This document shows positions 1 to 7,868 of a DNA stretch of 64,000 bases, piece after piece (positions within the stretch are counted from its first letter, which is position 1; the number at the start of each line of letters is the position of its first letter). The DNA is taken from positions 220,902 through 284,901 of the forward strand of contig DISM01000001.1 of assembly GCA_002421805.1 (NCBI GenBank). The letters run 5' to 3'. The translations under genes and the position numbers were made by a program. The DNA is from Candidatus Omnitrophica bacterium UBA6210. GTDB taxonomy: Bacteria; Omnitrophota; Gorgyraeia; Velamenicoccales; Velamenicoccaceae. A model generated the notes under the pieces. That model was not told the DNA's origin, searched no databases, and was given only the letters and a program-made list of their open reading frames with translations.

Positions 1-1056
1 GCGCGCCAGCTCCATCCAGGTCATTTGATCCGATGCGATAAATTCCGACGCCAGGCTCGCGCATTCCGTCTCCAGCCCCGTGACCCCAAACTCCGCATGG
101 TCGAACTCGATATCCTTTTCGCTTTCCGTGTGCGGCGCATGGTCCGAGGCGACGGTGTCGATCACGCCGTCTTTGACGGCTTGGCGCAGCGCATCCCTAT
201 CGGCCTTCGCCCGCAGGGGCGGGTTCATTTTAAAGTTGGGGTCGTATGTCTCCAGCGCCTCATCCGTGAAGATCAGGTAGTGCGGAGCCGTCTCGGCCGT
301 GACCGGTTGCCCTCTTTTTTTGGCCGCGGCGATAAGATCGACGCTCTCCCGGCAGCTGACGTGCGCAATATGAACCAGGCAGCCTGTTTTTGCCGCCAGG
401 TTGAGGTCGCGTTCCACCCGGTGATACTCCGCTTCTTTCGGAATACCCCTGAGGCCGAGTTCCGTGGACATAAGCCCGAGGTTGATGACACCCTTCTGGG
501 ACAGACGCTTGTCCTCGCAGTGGCAAATCACCAGAAGCCCGCACTTTTTAGCCAGGCGAAAAGCCTCTTCCATCAGGGCATCGTCGTCGACGGACGAACC
601 GTCGTCAGTCACGGCCAGGGCCCCTTCGGCCTTGAGGGCAGCAAAATCCGTCAATTCCGCGCCAGCGCGGCCCTTGGTGATAGCAGCCGCCGCGAACACA
701 TGGCTTGAAGCCGTCTTGCGCACGATATCCTGGAACATGCGCAGGTGCTCCGGCGAGTCTATGGCCGGCGTCGTGTTCGGCATCGCCAAGACACTCGTCA
801 CGCCGCCTTTGACCGCGGCCTTTGTGCCGGTCGCCACCGTCTCTTTGTCTTCCCGGCCGGGTTCGCGCAGATGAACATGCATATCCACAAGGCCGGGAAG
901 GACAACCTTGCCCGACGCATCAATGATCTTCTGCGCCCCCTCCTGGATCCCTGTGCCGATCCCGGCGATCACGCCATCTTTGACCAGAATGTCCGCCACG
1001 GCGTCGACGGACGCCGCCGGATCTATCAGATGGCCGTTTTTAATAAGGATGTCCAT
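1..1056 (-). CDS. pyrC: dihydroorotase (partial, runs off the left edge)
   Basis: Zinc amidohydrolase that cyclises N-carbamoyl-aspartate to dihydroorotate in cytosolic pyrimidine synthesis. I translated it by hand from the ATG at 1056: 352 open codons reach position 1, so the C-terminus lies outside the window (family length is about 425 residues). Visible motifs are the metal-binding DMHVHLREPG near residue 60, an MPNT segment near residue 93, and SDHAPHT near the C-terminal end of the visible part; this is the class I (PyrC/allantoinase-like) pattern. It begins 5 bp after the pyrB stop, so it is translated from the pyrRBC message. No strong Shine-Dalgarno is seen, which suggests coupling to pyrB. 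Identity is secure. Confidence 0.93.
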   Translation of the reverse strand, partial: MDILIKNGHLIDPAASVDAVADILVKDGVIAGIGTGIQEGAQKIIDASGKVVLPGLVDMHVHLREPGREDKETVATGTKAAVKGGVTSVLAMPNTTPAIDSPEHLRMFQDIVRKTASSHVFAAAAITKGRAGAELTDFAALKAEGALAVTDDGSSVDDDALMEEAFRLAKKCGLLVICHCEDKRLSQKGVINLGLMSTELGLRGIPKEAEYHRVERDLNLAAKTGCLVHIAHVSCRESVDLIAAAKKRGQPVTAETAPHYLIFTDEALETYDPNFKMNPPLRAKADRDALRQAVKDGVIDTVASDHAPHTESEKDIEFDHAEFGVTGLETECASLASEFIASDQMTWMELAR

Positions 1057-1061
1057 GGTTT

Positions 1062-2114
1062 TTATGTGTTCACCGGCTTGCCCAGAAGGGAATTTGCCGG
1101 CGCGCCGATCAGCGAACCGGGTGCAAGGACTTGGGATTCGGTTTTTGCGGACTTCGTCCGCCTGGCCTTGCGGTTCTCGGCGGCCTGGGAAACCAGAAAG
1201 AGGACGGCCATGCGCACCGCAATGCCATTGGTGACCTGCTCTAAAATGACGGAATTCGCACCATCAGCCACTTCGCTCGACATCTCGATACCCCTGTTGA
1301 TGGGGCCGGGATGCATCACGATGATGTTCTTTTTGGCCTTCTTGAGCCGTTCCTCCGTAATGCCGAAATTCTTAAAATATTCCAGCTGCTGCGGGAAGGC
1401 GTCGCCCGAATCGCGCTCAAACTGCATGCGCAGGACGTTCACCGCGTCGGCCTCGGCGAGCGCCTCCTGAATATCCTGCGTCACCGAGACCCCCATCTCC
1501 CCGATACAGGGAGGAATAAGCATGGGCGGCGCGCAGACAGTCACGCGGGCCCCCAGTTTTGTCAATCCCCAGATATCGGAACGGGCCACGCGCGAATGGG
1601 CGATGTCCCCGACGATAGCGACATGGATCCCCTCCATGCGCCCCAGCTTTTCTTTTAAAGTAAAAATATCCAGGAGCGCCTGGGTCGGGTGCTCATGCCA
1701 TCCGTCGCCGGCATTGACGACGCTCGCCCCCACATGGCGCGCCAGCATGACGGCCGCCCCCGAATAGGAGTGGCGCATAACGATCATATCGACTTTCAGG
1801 GCCTCGATGTTGCGGCCCGTATCGATCAGCGTCTCGCCTTTGCGCACGCTCGACGTCTCCGTCGCAATGTTAATGACGTCCGCCGAAAGCCTTTTGGCGG
1901 CGATCTCAAACGAGATGCGTGTGCGGGTGGAAGGCTCGTAAAAAAGGTTCACAATGGTCTTGCCGCGCAGGGCCGGCACCTTTTTGATCGGCCGGCCGAT
2001 GACCTCCTTGAAAGATTCTGCGGTCGAAAGGACCAGCGATATCTCTTCGGCTGAAAGCTCTTTCAAGCCCAGAAGATCTTTACGTTCCCAGGAGGGATTC
2101 CGTGACATGTTCAT
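1062..2114 (-). CDS. pyrB: aspartate carbamoyltransferase catalytic chain
   Basis: Condenses carbamoyl phosphate with aspartate, the committed step of pyrimidine synthesis. Residues 59-70 carry the carbamoyl-phosphate site YEPSTRTRISFE, followed by HPTQALLD and a C-terminal MHPGPINRG loop. The protein is 350 residues against about 310 for the family; the extra part is a basic, low-complexity tail from about residue 305. The start ATG overlaps the pyrR stop as ATGA and has a GGAG 8 bases upstream. No pyrI regulatory chain is present, in keeping with pyrR-controlled operons. The tail is odd: it may be lineage-specific or a reading through of decayed sequence between pyrB and pyrC. Confidence 0.95.
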   Translation of the reverse strand: MNMSRNPSWERKDLLGLKELSAEEISLVLSTAESFKEVIGRPIKKVPALRGKTIVNLFYEPSTRTRISFEIAAKRLSADVINIATETSSVRKGETLIDTGRNIEALKVDMIVMRHSYSGAAVMLARHVGASVVNAGDGWHEHPTQALLDIFTLKEKLGRMEGIHVAIVGDIAHSRVARSDIWGLTKLGARVTVCAPPMLIPPCIGEMGVSVTQDIQEALAEADAVNVLRMQFERDSGDAFPQQLEYFKNFGITEERLKKAKKNIIVMHPGPINRGIEMSSEVADGANSVILEQVTNGIAVRMAVLFLVSQAAENRKARRTKSAKTESQVLAPGSLIGAPANSLLGKPVNT

Positions 2115-2653
2115 GCGTCTTTCTCCAGGACCACCACCTCGTCGCGGCCTTCAGACTCTTCCAGCCGCACCTCGACGGTTTCCTTCGGCGACGTCGGAAT
2201 GTTCTTGCCGACATAGTCTGCGCGGATAGGCAGCTCCCTGTGCCCCCGGTCGACCAGGACCGCCAACTGGATGAACTGGGGCCGGCCGAAATCGATGATC
2301 TCATCCAGGGCCGCGCGCACGGTGCGCCCGGTATACAAGACGTCGTCGACAAGGATCACTTTTTTGTCCGAGATATCGAAATTTATCTCCGTTTTGTGGA
2401 CGACCGGCTGCTGGGCGATAGAGCTCAGATCGTCCCTGTAGAGCGTAATATCCAGGAGCCCGACAGGCGGCGTGACGCCGTCCACCTGTCCGATCAAGGC
2501 CGCCAGCCGCTGAGCCAAAAACGCCCCGCGCGTGCAGACACCGATGATCACAATGTCCTGCGTCCCCTTGTTTTTTTCCACGATCTCGTGCGCCATCCGC
2601 AGAAGAACGCGGTTCAAACCGGCTTTGTCCATGATCCTGGCTCTTTCCTTCAT
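2111..2653 (-). CDS. pyrR: bifunctional pyr operon regulator / uracil phosphoribosyltransferase
   Basis: PyrR binds a conserved hairpin in pyr mRNA when UMP is abundant and promotes attenuation; it also has uracil phosphoribosyltransferase activity. At 180 residues it has the usual length. The PRPP loop VILVDDVLYTGRT lies at residues 99-111, and the N-terminus and the RGHRELPIRADYVGKN segment match the family. It is the first gene of pyrRBC and overlaps pyrB by 4 bp. A matching PyrR-binding RNA is present 235-265 bp upstream, so the protein very probably controls its own operon. Confidence 0.95.
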   Translation of the reverse strand: MKERARIMDKAGLNRVLLRMAHEIVEKNKGTQDIVIIGVCTRGAFLAQRLAALIGQVDGVTPPVGLLDITLYRDDLSSIAQQPVVHKTEINFDISDKKVILVDDVLYTGRTVRAALDEIIDFGRPQFIQLAVLVDRGHRELPIRADYVGKNIPTSPKETVEVRLEESEGRDEVVVLEKDA

Positions 2654-2750
2654 GGCATAATCCTTTTCCTAAGTTGCGACTGTTTGACCCCGATTCGCCA
2701 AGGACGCTTCGGCAATTTCTTCCAGAAATTGTCTTCGCTGGCGAACGGCG

Positions 2751-2814
2751 TTAATTCGGCCGATGACTTACGTCGCTCGCCCTGCGAACAGGCTCCGCAA
2801 GTCATGCCCTCATT
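2751..2814. repeat. palindromic repeat, copy C (REP-like)
   Basis: Read on the minus strand this begins TTAATGAGGGC, has arms ATGACTT and AAGTCAT around an inner CCTG-TTCG-CAGG hairpin, and ends CGGCCGAATTAA. The ends and arms match the palindromes at 8410-8460 and 9106-9155 (TTAATGAGCGC at one end, CGAATTAA at the other). It sits in the pyrR leader directly after the T-tract of the terminator. A second palindromic stretch follows at about 2690-2750 (TTCGCCA and TGGCGAA arms around a CAATTTCT/AGAAATTG hairpin). Confidence 0.6.
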
Positions 2815-2843
2815 AAAAAAATACCCGCGTCTTGGGGCGCGGG
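2815..2843 (-). terminator. intrinsic terminator in the pyr leader (attenuator)
   Basis: On the minus strand CCCGCG and CGCGGG form a 6-bp stem with an 8-base loop, followed after two bases by seven T. It lies between the pyr promoter and pyrR, downstream of the PyrR-binding hairpin, the place expected of an attenuator. I could not find an obvious antiterminator pairing by eye. Confidence 0.75.
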
Positions 2844-2886
2844 CCTTCATATTGTCTTGAATAGTATCCGTCATGATTCATCTCAT

Positions 2887-2917
2887 CCTTGCCGGTTTCT
2901 CTGAACCGGCTTAAAGG
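2887..2917 (-). promoter_or_regulatory. PyrR-binding RNA hairpin
   Basis: On the minus strand the RNA has a lower stem CCTT/AAGG, a 5'-side TAA bulge, an upper stem GCCGGTT/AACCGGC, and the hexaloop CAGAGA. Established PyrR-binding loops have this form: a CNGNGA hexaloop on a stem with an asymmetric purine-containing bulge. It starts about 5 bases after the predicted transcription start and precedes a terminator and pyrR, so identification is strong. Confidence 0.88.
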
Positions 2918-2927
2918 CATTTCAAAA

Positions 2928-2956
2928 AATATAACACGCTTTCCCCGCATTGTCAA
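2928..2956 (-). promoter_or_regulatory. sigma70-type promoter of pyrRBC
   Basis: Minus-strand TTGACA at 2956-2951, a 17-base spacer, and TATATT at 2933-2928. Transcription would start near 2921, just before the PyrR-binding hairpin. It lies in the gap after the membrane-protein gene that ends at 2983. Confidence 0.85.
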
Positions 2957-2982
2957 GCCGATTTTCCCGCGCCAACCAGGCT

Positions 2983-4569
2983 TTATTCAGATATATCTTT
3001 ATCTCTGCGATAGATGACAAAGGGGCCCGCGGAAGAAGGCGCTGCAGGGACCGCGGCAAAGCCTTCGGAAGCCAGGATGCGCCTGTCCAGAGGAAGGGTA
3101 TATTCAAATAACAGGGCTTGGGGAGAAAAAACCATCAAGAAATCTTTTAAGTTATTAGAAGACATGGTTTTATGGCTTGGAAGGACAACAACCGGCCTCT
3201 CTAGGCCGACATTACCGACAACATATTCCGAAGTGGCTATAAGATCGCCTTTTTCTGTGTTGGAAAGGACCCACCCCTTGGCCGCTTTCAGGCCCGCCTC
3301 CTTGACCCCGCCGTTGCCCTCCTTCCAGTAAACACCCAAGACGCGAACGGCCTGGTACATATTGGCGATGAGGATAACCGCACAAACGACATGGAAAAAG
3401 ACTTTCCCGGTCCTGGGCAGGAATTTGACGCAGAAATCCCTCAGGCCCCACCCCCCAAGGATCAAAAGACACGCCGCCGGCAAGAGAAGAAAACGCGTCC
3501 AGCTGAATTCTCCGATCACCATGTAGGGATAAAATCCGAGACTCGCCGCCATCTGCCCGGCGGCCAGAAACAAAAGCAACCTCTCGGCGCGGCTGCCCCG
3601 GCGAAGGACGCTCATCGCCGCCCAGAGGGCAGGCACAACGAGAACGCGCAAGATACAGAAAAGAACATAAAACATCTCTGCCGCGTTGACGACGGTTACG
3701 GAGGCAAAACGAAAACGGCCGCTTCCAGAAAAAGACAGGAGCGCGGGCGTCCTATCCAGAAACATTCCGCCCGTCATCCGCGTGGCCAGAAAATAATTTT
3801 TGAACGCCAACGGATACTGGGGAAAGAAAGAACCGTAGCGCAAAAAGATAAACCCCTCCCACAAGATAAGGAGCGCGGTATAGACGGAGACAAAAAAGAC
3901 GGTCTGCCGCCATGGCCTGGTCTCGCCGGACCGCCCTGCGATCATCGCCAGGGCGAAAATATAAGGATAAAAGACGGCGGCGGAACGGACCACAAACCCC
4001 AAAAACAGCAAGCCTGCCAACCCGGCCAAAGACCACCTGCTCCACGTCTCCTTTGAAACAAAGATAAGGACTGCCAACAGGGTGATCAAAAGACTCCATT
4101 GTTCCGTCAAGACCCTCAACAGGGTGATCTGGGTGCAGACGCAGGCGACAAGGATGACAGAAGCCCAAAAAGCCAGACCGCGGTCACGATAGATACGCCG
4201 GGCGATCGCGGCAACGAGGAAGCCGTTGACGATAGCTGGTAAAAACCCGCCCAGGATCAGACTTTTGATAGAGCAACCTATGGATAATGCCGCCGCCAAT
4301 AGAATGGACAACCCCACATGGACAAAAGGCAACGCCGGCGCGGCGATGCCTCTCCAGAATTGATAGACATTAAACGTGCAGAGGAATCCTTCGCCCGCCT
4401 GCAGATGGCGGGCGATATCCAGGTATAAAAAGGTGTCCGAAGAATTATTATAGACGGACGTGTCCAAAAAAATAGCCGTCAAAAAAGACGGCAACAGAAC
4501 CAGGGCCAGACAAAGGAACAAGAAGAGGTGAAACGGCAGTTCCTTTTTGGAGCGCGTAAATAAATTCAT
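2983..4569 (-). CDS. GT-C-fold integral membrane glycosyltransferase-like protein
   Basis: About 528 residues with ten or more hydrophobic segments. A short loop after the first segment contains acidic residues followed by a Y-L-D-I-A-R-H-L-Q-A-G-E-G-F stretch, a layout typical of the PMT/ArnT-like GT-C superfamily, which moves sugars from polyprenyl-phosphate donors at the outer face of the inner membrane. A C-terminal soluble part is predicted. Substrate cannot be told. I take the ATG at 4569 (TGATG overlap with the rsmI stop) rather than the TTG three bases upstream. It is the last gene of glmS-rsmI; supply of glucosamine-6-phosphate by GlmS fits envelope glycan work. Confidence 0.6.
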   Translation of the reverse strand: MNLFTRSKKELPFHLFLFLCLALVLLPSFLTAIFLDTSVYNNSSDTFLYLDIARHLQAGEGFLCTFNVYQFWRGIAAPALPFVHVGLSILLAAALSIGCSIKSLILGGFLPAIVNGFLVAAIARRIYRDRGLAFWASVILVACVCTQITLLRVLTEQWSLLITLLAVLIFVSKETWSRWSLAGLAGLLFLGFVVRSAAVFYPYIFALAMIAGRSGETRPWRQTVFFVSVYTALLILWEGFIFLRYGSFFPQYPLAFKNYFLATRMTGGMFLDRTPALLSFSGSGRFRFASVTVVNAAEMFYVLFCILRVLVVPALWAAMSVLRRGSRAERLLLFLAAGQMAASLGFYPYMVIGEFSWTRFLLLPAACLLILGGWGLRDFCVKFLPRTGKVFFHVVCAVILIANMYQAVRVLGVYWKEGNGGVKEAGLKAAKGWVLSNTEKGDLIATSEYVVGNVGLERPVVVLPSHKTMSSNNLKDFLMVFSPQALLFEYTLPLDRRILASEGFAAVPAAPSSAGPFVIYRRDKDISE

Positions 4570-5315
4570 CAAAACACGACCACGAATTCACCCTTAGGTC
4601 TTGGGCCTTCCTTCATCGGAACAGGAAGCCCCGCCTTTTCTGGCCTTGGGCCTTCCTTCATCGGAACAGGAAGCCCCGCCTTTTCTGGGCTGTGACGACG
4701 GCGCAGTTGGTCTGAAATAAAACCGGCATCGCCGCGCAACACCTCTTCAAATTTTTTCGTGATCTCCCGAACGACAGCCACAGGCCTCTCTTTAAGGACC
4801 TCGCGCATATCTTCGAGCGTTGCCAAGATGCGGTGAGGAGATTCGTAAGCGACGACAGTCGCCTTCAGGCCGGCCAATTCCTTGAGCCGTTTCTTGCGGG
4901 CGACGGACTTGACGGGCAGAAATCCCTCAAAGAAAAAACGGTTCGCCGGAAATCCGCTGGCGGAGAGGGCGCTGATCAGGGCCGTCGGGCCCGGGACAGG
5001 CGTCACGGGGATGCCGGCATCCAGGGCAGAGCGAATAAGGTTAAACCCGGGATCGCTGATGCCGGGCGTCCCGGCATCGGAAACAAGGGCAATCGTCTTG
5101 CCTCCCCGTAGCAGCCCCAAGAGATACTCGCCACGGACGATCTTGTTGTACTCATAATAACTACACAGGGGCTTCTTGATGCCATAGGCCGCGCAAAGGA
5201 TCCTCGTGTGGCGGGTATCTTCGCAGGCGATCAAGTCGACGGACTTCAAAACCTCGACGGCGCGATGGGTGATGTCGCCTAAATTACCGATAGGAGTAGA
5301 AACAATATATAGCAT
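4569..5315 (-). CDS. rsmI: 16S rRNA (cytidine-1402-2'-O)-methyltransferase
   Basis: SAM-dependent enzyme that 2'-O-methylates C1402 in the 30S decoding centre. The family signatures are present: LYIVSTPIGNLGDIT at the N-terminus, ACEDTRHT near residue 35, SDAGTPGISDPG near residue 80 and VPGPTALISAL near residue 107. The protein is 248 residues, shorter than the usual 275-290, and its C-terminal region holds a perfect 15-residue tandem duplication before the conserved KGEF end. It starts 2 bp after the glmS stop, so the two are cotranscribed. Confidence 0.93.
   Translation of the reverse strand: MLYIVSTPIGNLGDITHRAVEVLKSVDLIACEDTRHTRILCAAYGIKKPLCSYYEYNKIVRGEYLLGLLRGGKTIALVSDAGTPGISDPGFNLIRSALDAGIPVTPVPGPTALISALSASGFPANRFFFEGFLPVKSVARKKRLKELAGLKATVVAYESPHRILATLEDMREVLKERPVAVVREITKKFEEVLRGDAGFISDQLRRRHSPEKAGLPVPMKEGPRPEKAGLPVPMKEGPRPKGEFVVVF
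4600..4689. repeat. 45-bp tandem duplication inside rsmI
   Basis: Two adjacent 45-bp units (4600-4644 and 4645-4689) are almost identical and in frame, duplicating a proline- and glycine-rich 15-residue stretch (EKAGLPVPMKEGPRP). The reading frame and the conserved KGEFVVV end are kept. Replication slippage is the simplest origin. Confidence 0.85.
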
Positions 5316-5317
5316 CG

Positions 5318-7120
5318 TTATTCAACCGTGACGGATTTAGCCAGGTTGCGGGGCTGGTCGACGTTGCACCCGCGGAAGACCGCGATGTCATAGGCAAGGA
5401 TCTGCAAAGGCAGCGCAACGAGAAGAGGCGAAAAAAGCTCGTCCGTTTTAGGGGTATAGATCACTTCCGGCGTGTGCAGGCGGATGTTCCGATCGCCTTT
5501 GGTGGCGATCGCAATGAGCCTGCCGGAACGCGCCCTGATCTCCTGGATGTTGGAGATCATCTTATCGTAGATCTTCGAATACACCGCGATGCAGACGACA
5601 GCCCGGTATTCGTCGATCAACGCGATAGGCCCATGCTTCATCTCTCCGGCCGCATACCCTTCGGCAGGAATATAGGAGATCTCTTTGAGCTTCAACGCCC
5701 CCTCGAGGGCCGAAGGATAATTGATATTTCGGCCCAGGAAAAGAAAACTGCCGAAATGGTGATGGCGCGAGGCGACTTTCTGGATCTGGCCACGGGACCG
5801 CAGGATCTCTTCCTGCAACGCCGGGATACGAAGCAAAGACTTCCACGCTTTCCGGTACGACGCCGTCGTCATCTTTTTGCGCCGCAGAGCCAATTCCAGC
5901 CCCAACATGTAAAAAGCACCCAGTTGCGCGGTGTAGGCCTTGGTCGAAGCCACGCCGATCTCGGGCCCCGCCAGCGTATAAAAAATCTGGTCGGATTCCC
6001 GCGTCAGACTCGAGCCGACGACGTTGCAGATGGAGACGATCCTGGCCCCGTTCTTTTTGGCCTCCCGCACCGCTGCCAGGGTGTCGGCCGTTTCGCCAGA
6101 CTGACTGACGGCAACAACCAGTGTGTGACTGTCCACGAGGGGATTACGGTAACGGAATTCCGAAGACAGATCCACCCAGACCGGCAGACGCGCCAGCGAT
6201 TCGATCACGTACTTACCCACCAAGCCGGCATGATAGGCTGTCCCGCAAGCGACAATAACGATTTGTTTGATATCCGGGGAGCACGCCCATGTCTTGACCT
6301 CTCGCCGGCTGCTGGCAAAAAGTTTCCTTAAGACCTGCGGCTGTTCATAAATCTCTTTAAGCATGAAATGCGGATAGCCGCCCTTCTGGGCGCTCTCGGC
6401 ATCCATTGTGATCTTGTCAAACTTGATGGGCATTTTTTTACCGTTAAGCCCCAGGACGGCCAATGTGCCGCCGCAAAGCACCCCTACCTGCTTGTCCTTG
6501 AGGTAAACGACGCGGCGGCAGTGTTCCAGGATCGCAGGGACGTCCGAAGCGATAAACAGGCCCTCGGGCCCCTCGGCGATGATCAAAGGGCTGTCCTGGC
6601 GCGCGCAGACGACCTTGCCGGGCTCAAAACTTGAGACGACGCCCAGGGCAAAACTGCCTTCGACATCCTGAAGGGTGCGGATGACGGCTTTCTCCAGATT
6701 CCCGCGGTAATACTTCTCAACCAGGTGGGCGAGGACCTCCGTGTCCGTCTGGGAAACAAAACGATGCCCCTGGCGCACAAGGGCCTCTTTCAATTTCAGG
6801 TAATTCTCGATGATCCCGTTGTGGACGACCATAAATTTCTTGTCGCAACTGGCATGAGGATGGGCATTGACATCGTTGGGAGCGCCGTGCGTGGCCCAGC
6901 GGGTATGCGCGATGCCGACGGTCGACGGCGGCAGGGGCTTTTTGTCGATCAACTGGACCAAGTCGTGGATCTTTCCCTTTGTCTTGCGCTGAGAAACCTC
7001 TGTGCCCGCAACAACGGCGATCCCGGCCGAATCATATCCCCTATATTCCAGCCGCTTAAGGCCGGAGAGAAGGAAAGGAACAGCTTGTTTTTTTCCGACG
7101 TATCCGACAATCCCGCACAT
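5318..7120 (-). CDS. glmS: glutamine-fructose-6-phosphate aminotransferase (isomerizing)
   Basis: Makes glucosamine-6-phosphate from fructose-6-phosphate and glutamine for peptidoglycan and lipid A. At 600 residues it is full length. Cys2 of MCGIVGYVG is the glutamine-amidotransferase nucleophile; the RGYDSAGIA motif follows, and two SIS sugar-isomerase domains occupy the C-terminal half, ending DQPRNLAKSVTVE as in the family. It heads a glmS-rsmI-GT-C operon. No glmS ribozyme core is seen upstream; instead the start codon is at the edge of an inverted repeat (7120-7163). Confidence 0.97.
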   Translation of the reverse strand: MCGIVGYVGKKQAVPFLLSGLKRLEYRGYDSAGIAVVAGTEVSQRKTKGKIHDLVQLIDKKPLPPSTVGIAHTRWATHGAPNDVNAHPHASCDKKFMVVHNGIIENYLKLKEALVRQGHRFVSQTDTEVLAHLVEKYYRGNLEKAVIRTLQDVEGSFALGVVSSFEPGKVVCARQDSPLIIAEGPEGLFIASDVPAILEHCRRVVYLKDKQVGVLCGGTLAVLGLNGKKMPIKFDKITMDAESAQKGGYPHFMLKEIYEQPQVLRKLFASSRREVKTWACSPDIKQIVIVACGTAYHAGLVGKYVIESLARLPVWVDLSSEFRYRNPLVDSHTLVVAVSQSGETADTLAAVREAKKNGARIVSICNVVGSSLTRESDQIFYTLAGPEIGVASTKAYTAQLGAFYMLGLELALRRKKMTTASYRKAWKSLLRIPALQEEILRSRGQIQKVASRHHHFGSFLFLGRNINYPSALEGALKLKEISYIPAEGYAAGEMKHGPIALIDEYRAVVCIAVYSKIYDKMISNIQEIRARSGRLIAIATKGDRNIRLHTPEVIYTPKTDELFSPLLVALPLQILAYDIAVFRGCNVDQPRNLAKSVTVE

Positions 7121-7163
7121 TAGTTTTGCCCCTATAAATAGGTATTGTTCCTTACAAAACTAA
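7120..7163 (-). promoter_or_regulatory. inverted repeat enclosing the glmS ribosome-binding site
   Basis: A 9-bp perfect inverted repeat (TTAGTTTTG at 7163-7155 and CAAAACTAA at 7128-7120 on the minus strand) has a 26-base loop holding AGGGG, the likely Shine-Dalgarno, and its 3' arm reaches the A of the ATG. Folding in mRNA would limit access to the start. Function is inferred. Confidence 0.45.
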
Positions 7164-7174
7164 CCCCGAGTGTA

Positions 7175-7208
7175 CCACAGAAATTTCGAACCGTCGAAAT
7201 TTCTGTGG
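7175..7208. repeat. 15-bp perfect inverted repeat between rubrerythrin and glmS
   Basis: CCACAGAAATTTCGA and its exact complement around a 4-base loop. It has no T-tract on either side, so it is a poor intrinsic terminator; it could be an operator, an RNA processing site or a mobile palindrome. Confidence 0.6.
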
Positions 7209-7260
7209 TGTTTACACAAGGGGTAAATTATCCCTGCCCTCTGTCTCTTTGATGCCGCCT

Positions 7261-7809
7261 TTATTTAAAAATCTCCATCTTCTCTTTCGGGGCGCCGCAC
7301 AGAGGACACTTATCGGGCGGTTCTCCCTCATGAGTATAGCCGCAAACCTTGCATACATAGATAGACTTAAAATCCATGTCCTTTTTGCCTTCCACGGCCT
7401 CCCTGGCCTTCTGGAAGAGCTTGGCATGCTCCTTCTCTGTCTCCAGGGCCCACAAAAAAGACCGCTCGGCGTTCTTCTCTCCCTGGAATTCCGCCGTGTT
7501 CTTATAGGTCGGATACATCTCATTGATCTCGAAATTCTCGCCCTCCAGCGCATTCACCAGGTTCTCCCTGGTGCGGCCGATGCCGAAGCCGGCCACGGCA
7601 TTCACCAGAAAAGCCCCTGCCAAGTCTTTGTGGACGGAAAAATGGCTGGTCGCGTGGATCTGCTCGGCAAAAGAAACGGCGTAGAAAAGCTTGCCGATCT
7701 TAGGAAAACCCTCTTTTTGCGCCACATCTCCCCAGATCTTATAGCGCATGTGCGCCTGCGATTCGCCGCTGAACGCCGAACGTAAATTTGCCGCCGTCAT
7801 GTCGTGCAT
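7261..7809 (-). CDS. rbr: rubrerythrin
   Basis: Non-heme diiron peroxidase that detoxifies hydrogen peroxide in anaerobes. The N-terminal four-helix ferritin-like domain has iron ligands in SGESQAHMRY and in EKEHAKLF, and the C-terminal rubredoxin-like domain has the CKVCGY...CPLCGA knuckles. The start at 7809 is set by GGAGGTGA five bases upstream; an upstream in-frame extension is ignored. Length is 182 residues, near the usual 190. The neighbouring ferritin-like gene 59 bp upstream on the same strand suggests a joint oxidative-stress unit. Confidence 0.93.
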   Translation of the reverse strand: MHDMTAANLRSAFSGESQAHMRYKIWGDVAQKEGFPKIGKLFYAVSFAEQIHATSHFSVHKDLAGAFLVNAVAGFGIGRTRENLVNALEGENFEINEMYPTYKNTAEFQGEKNAERSFLWALETEKEHAKLFQKAREAVEGKKDMDFKSIYVCKVCGYTHEGEPPDKCPLCGAPKEKMEIFK

Positions 7810-7868
7810 AGCGTCACCTCCATTAGACCCCTCTTGAGACCCCCTTGCATGCGCGCAGGGCCTCATCC

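Noticed and set aside
745..1470. Plus-strand frames opposite pyrC and pyrB
   Set aside because: Arg/Ala/Gly-rich translations without domain features, fully covered by real genes on the other strand.
2650..2874. 74-codon frame in the pyr leader
   Set aside because: It runs through the intrinsic terminator and a REP-like palindrome and has no protein features; the region is better explained as regulatory RNA.
7121..7260. glmS ribozyme
   Set aside because: The conserved ribozyme core is not readable before glmS; only simple hairpins are present.
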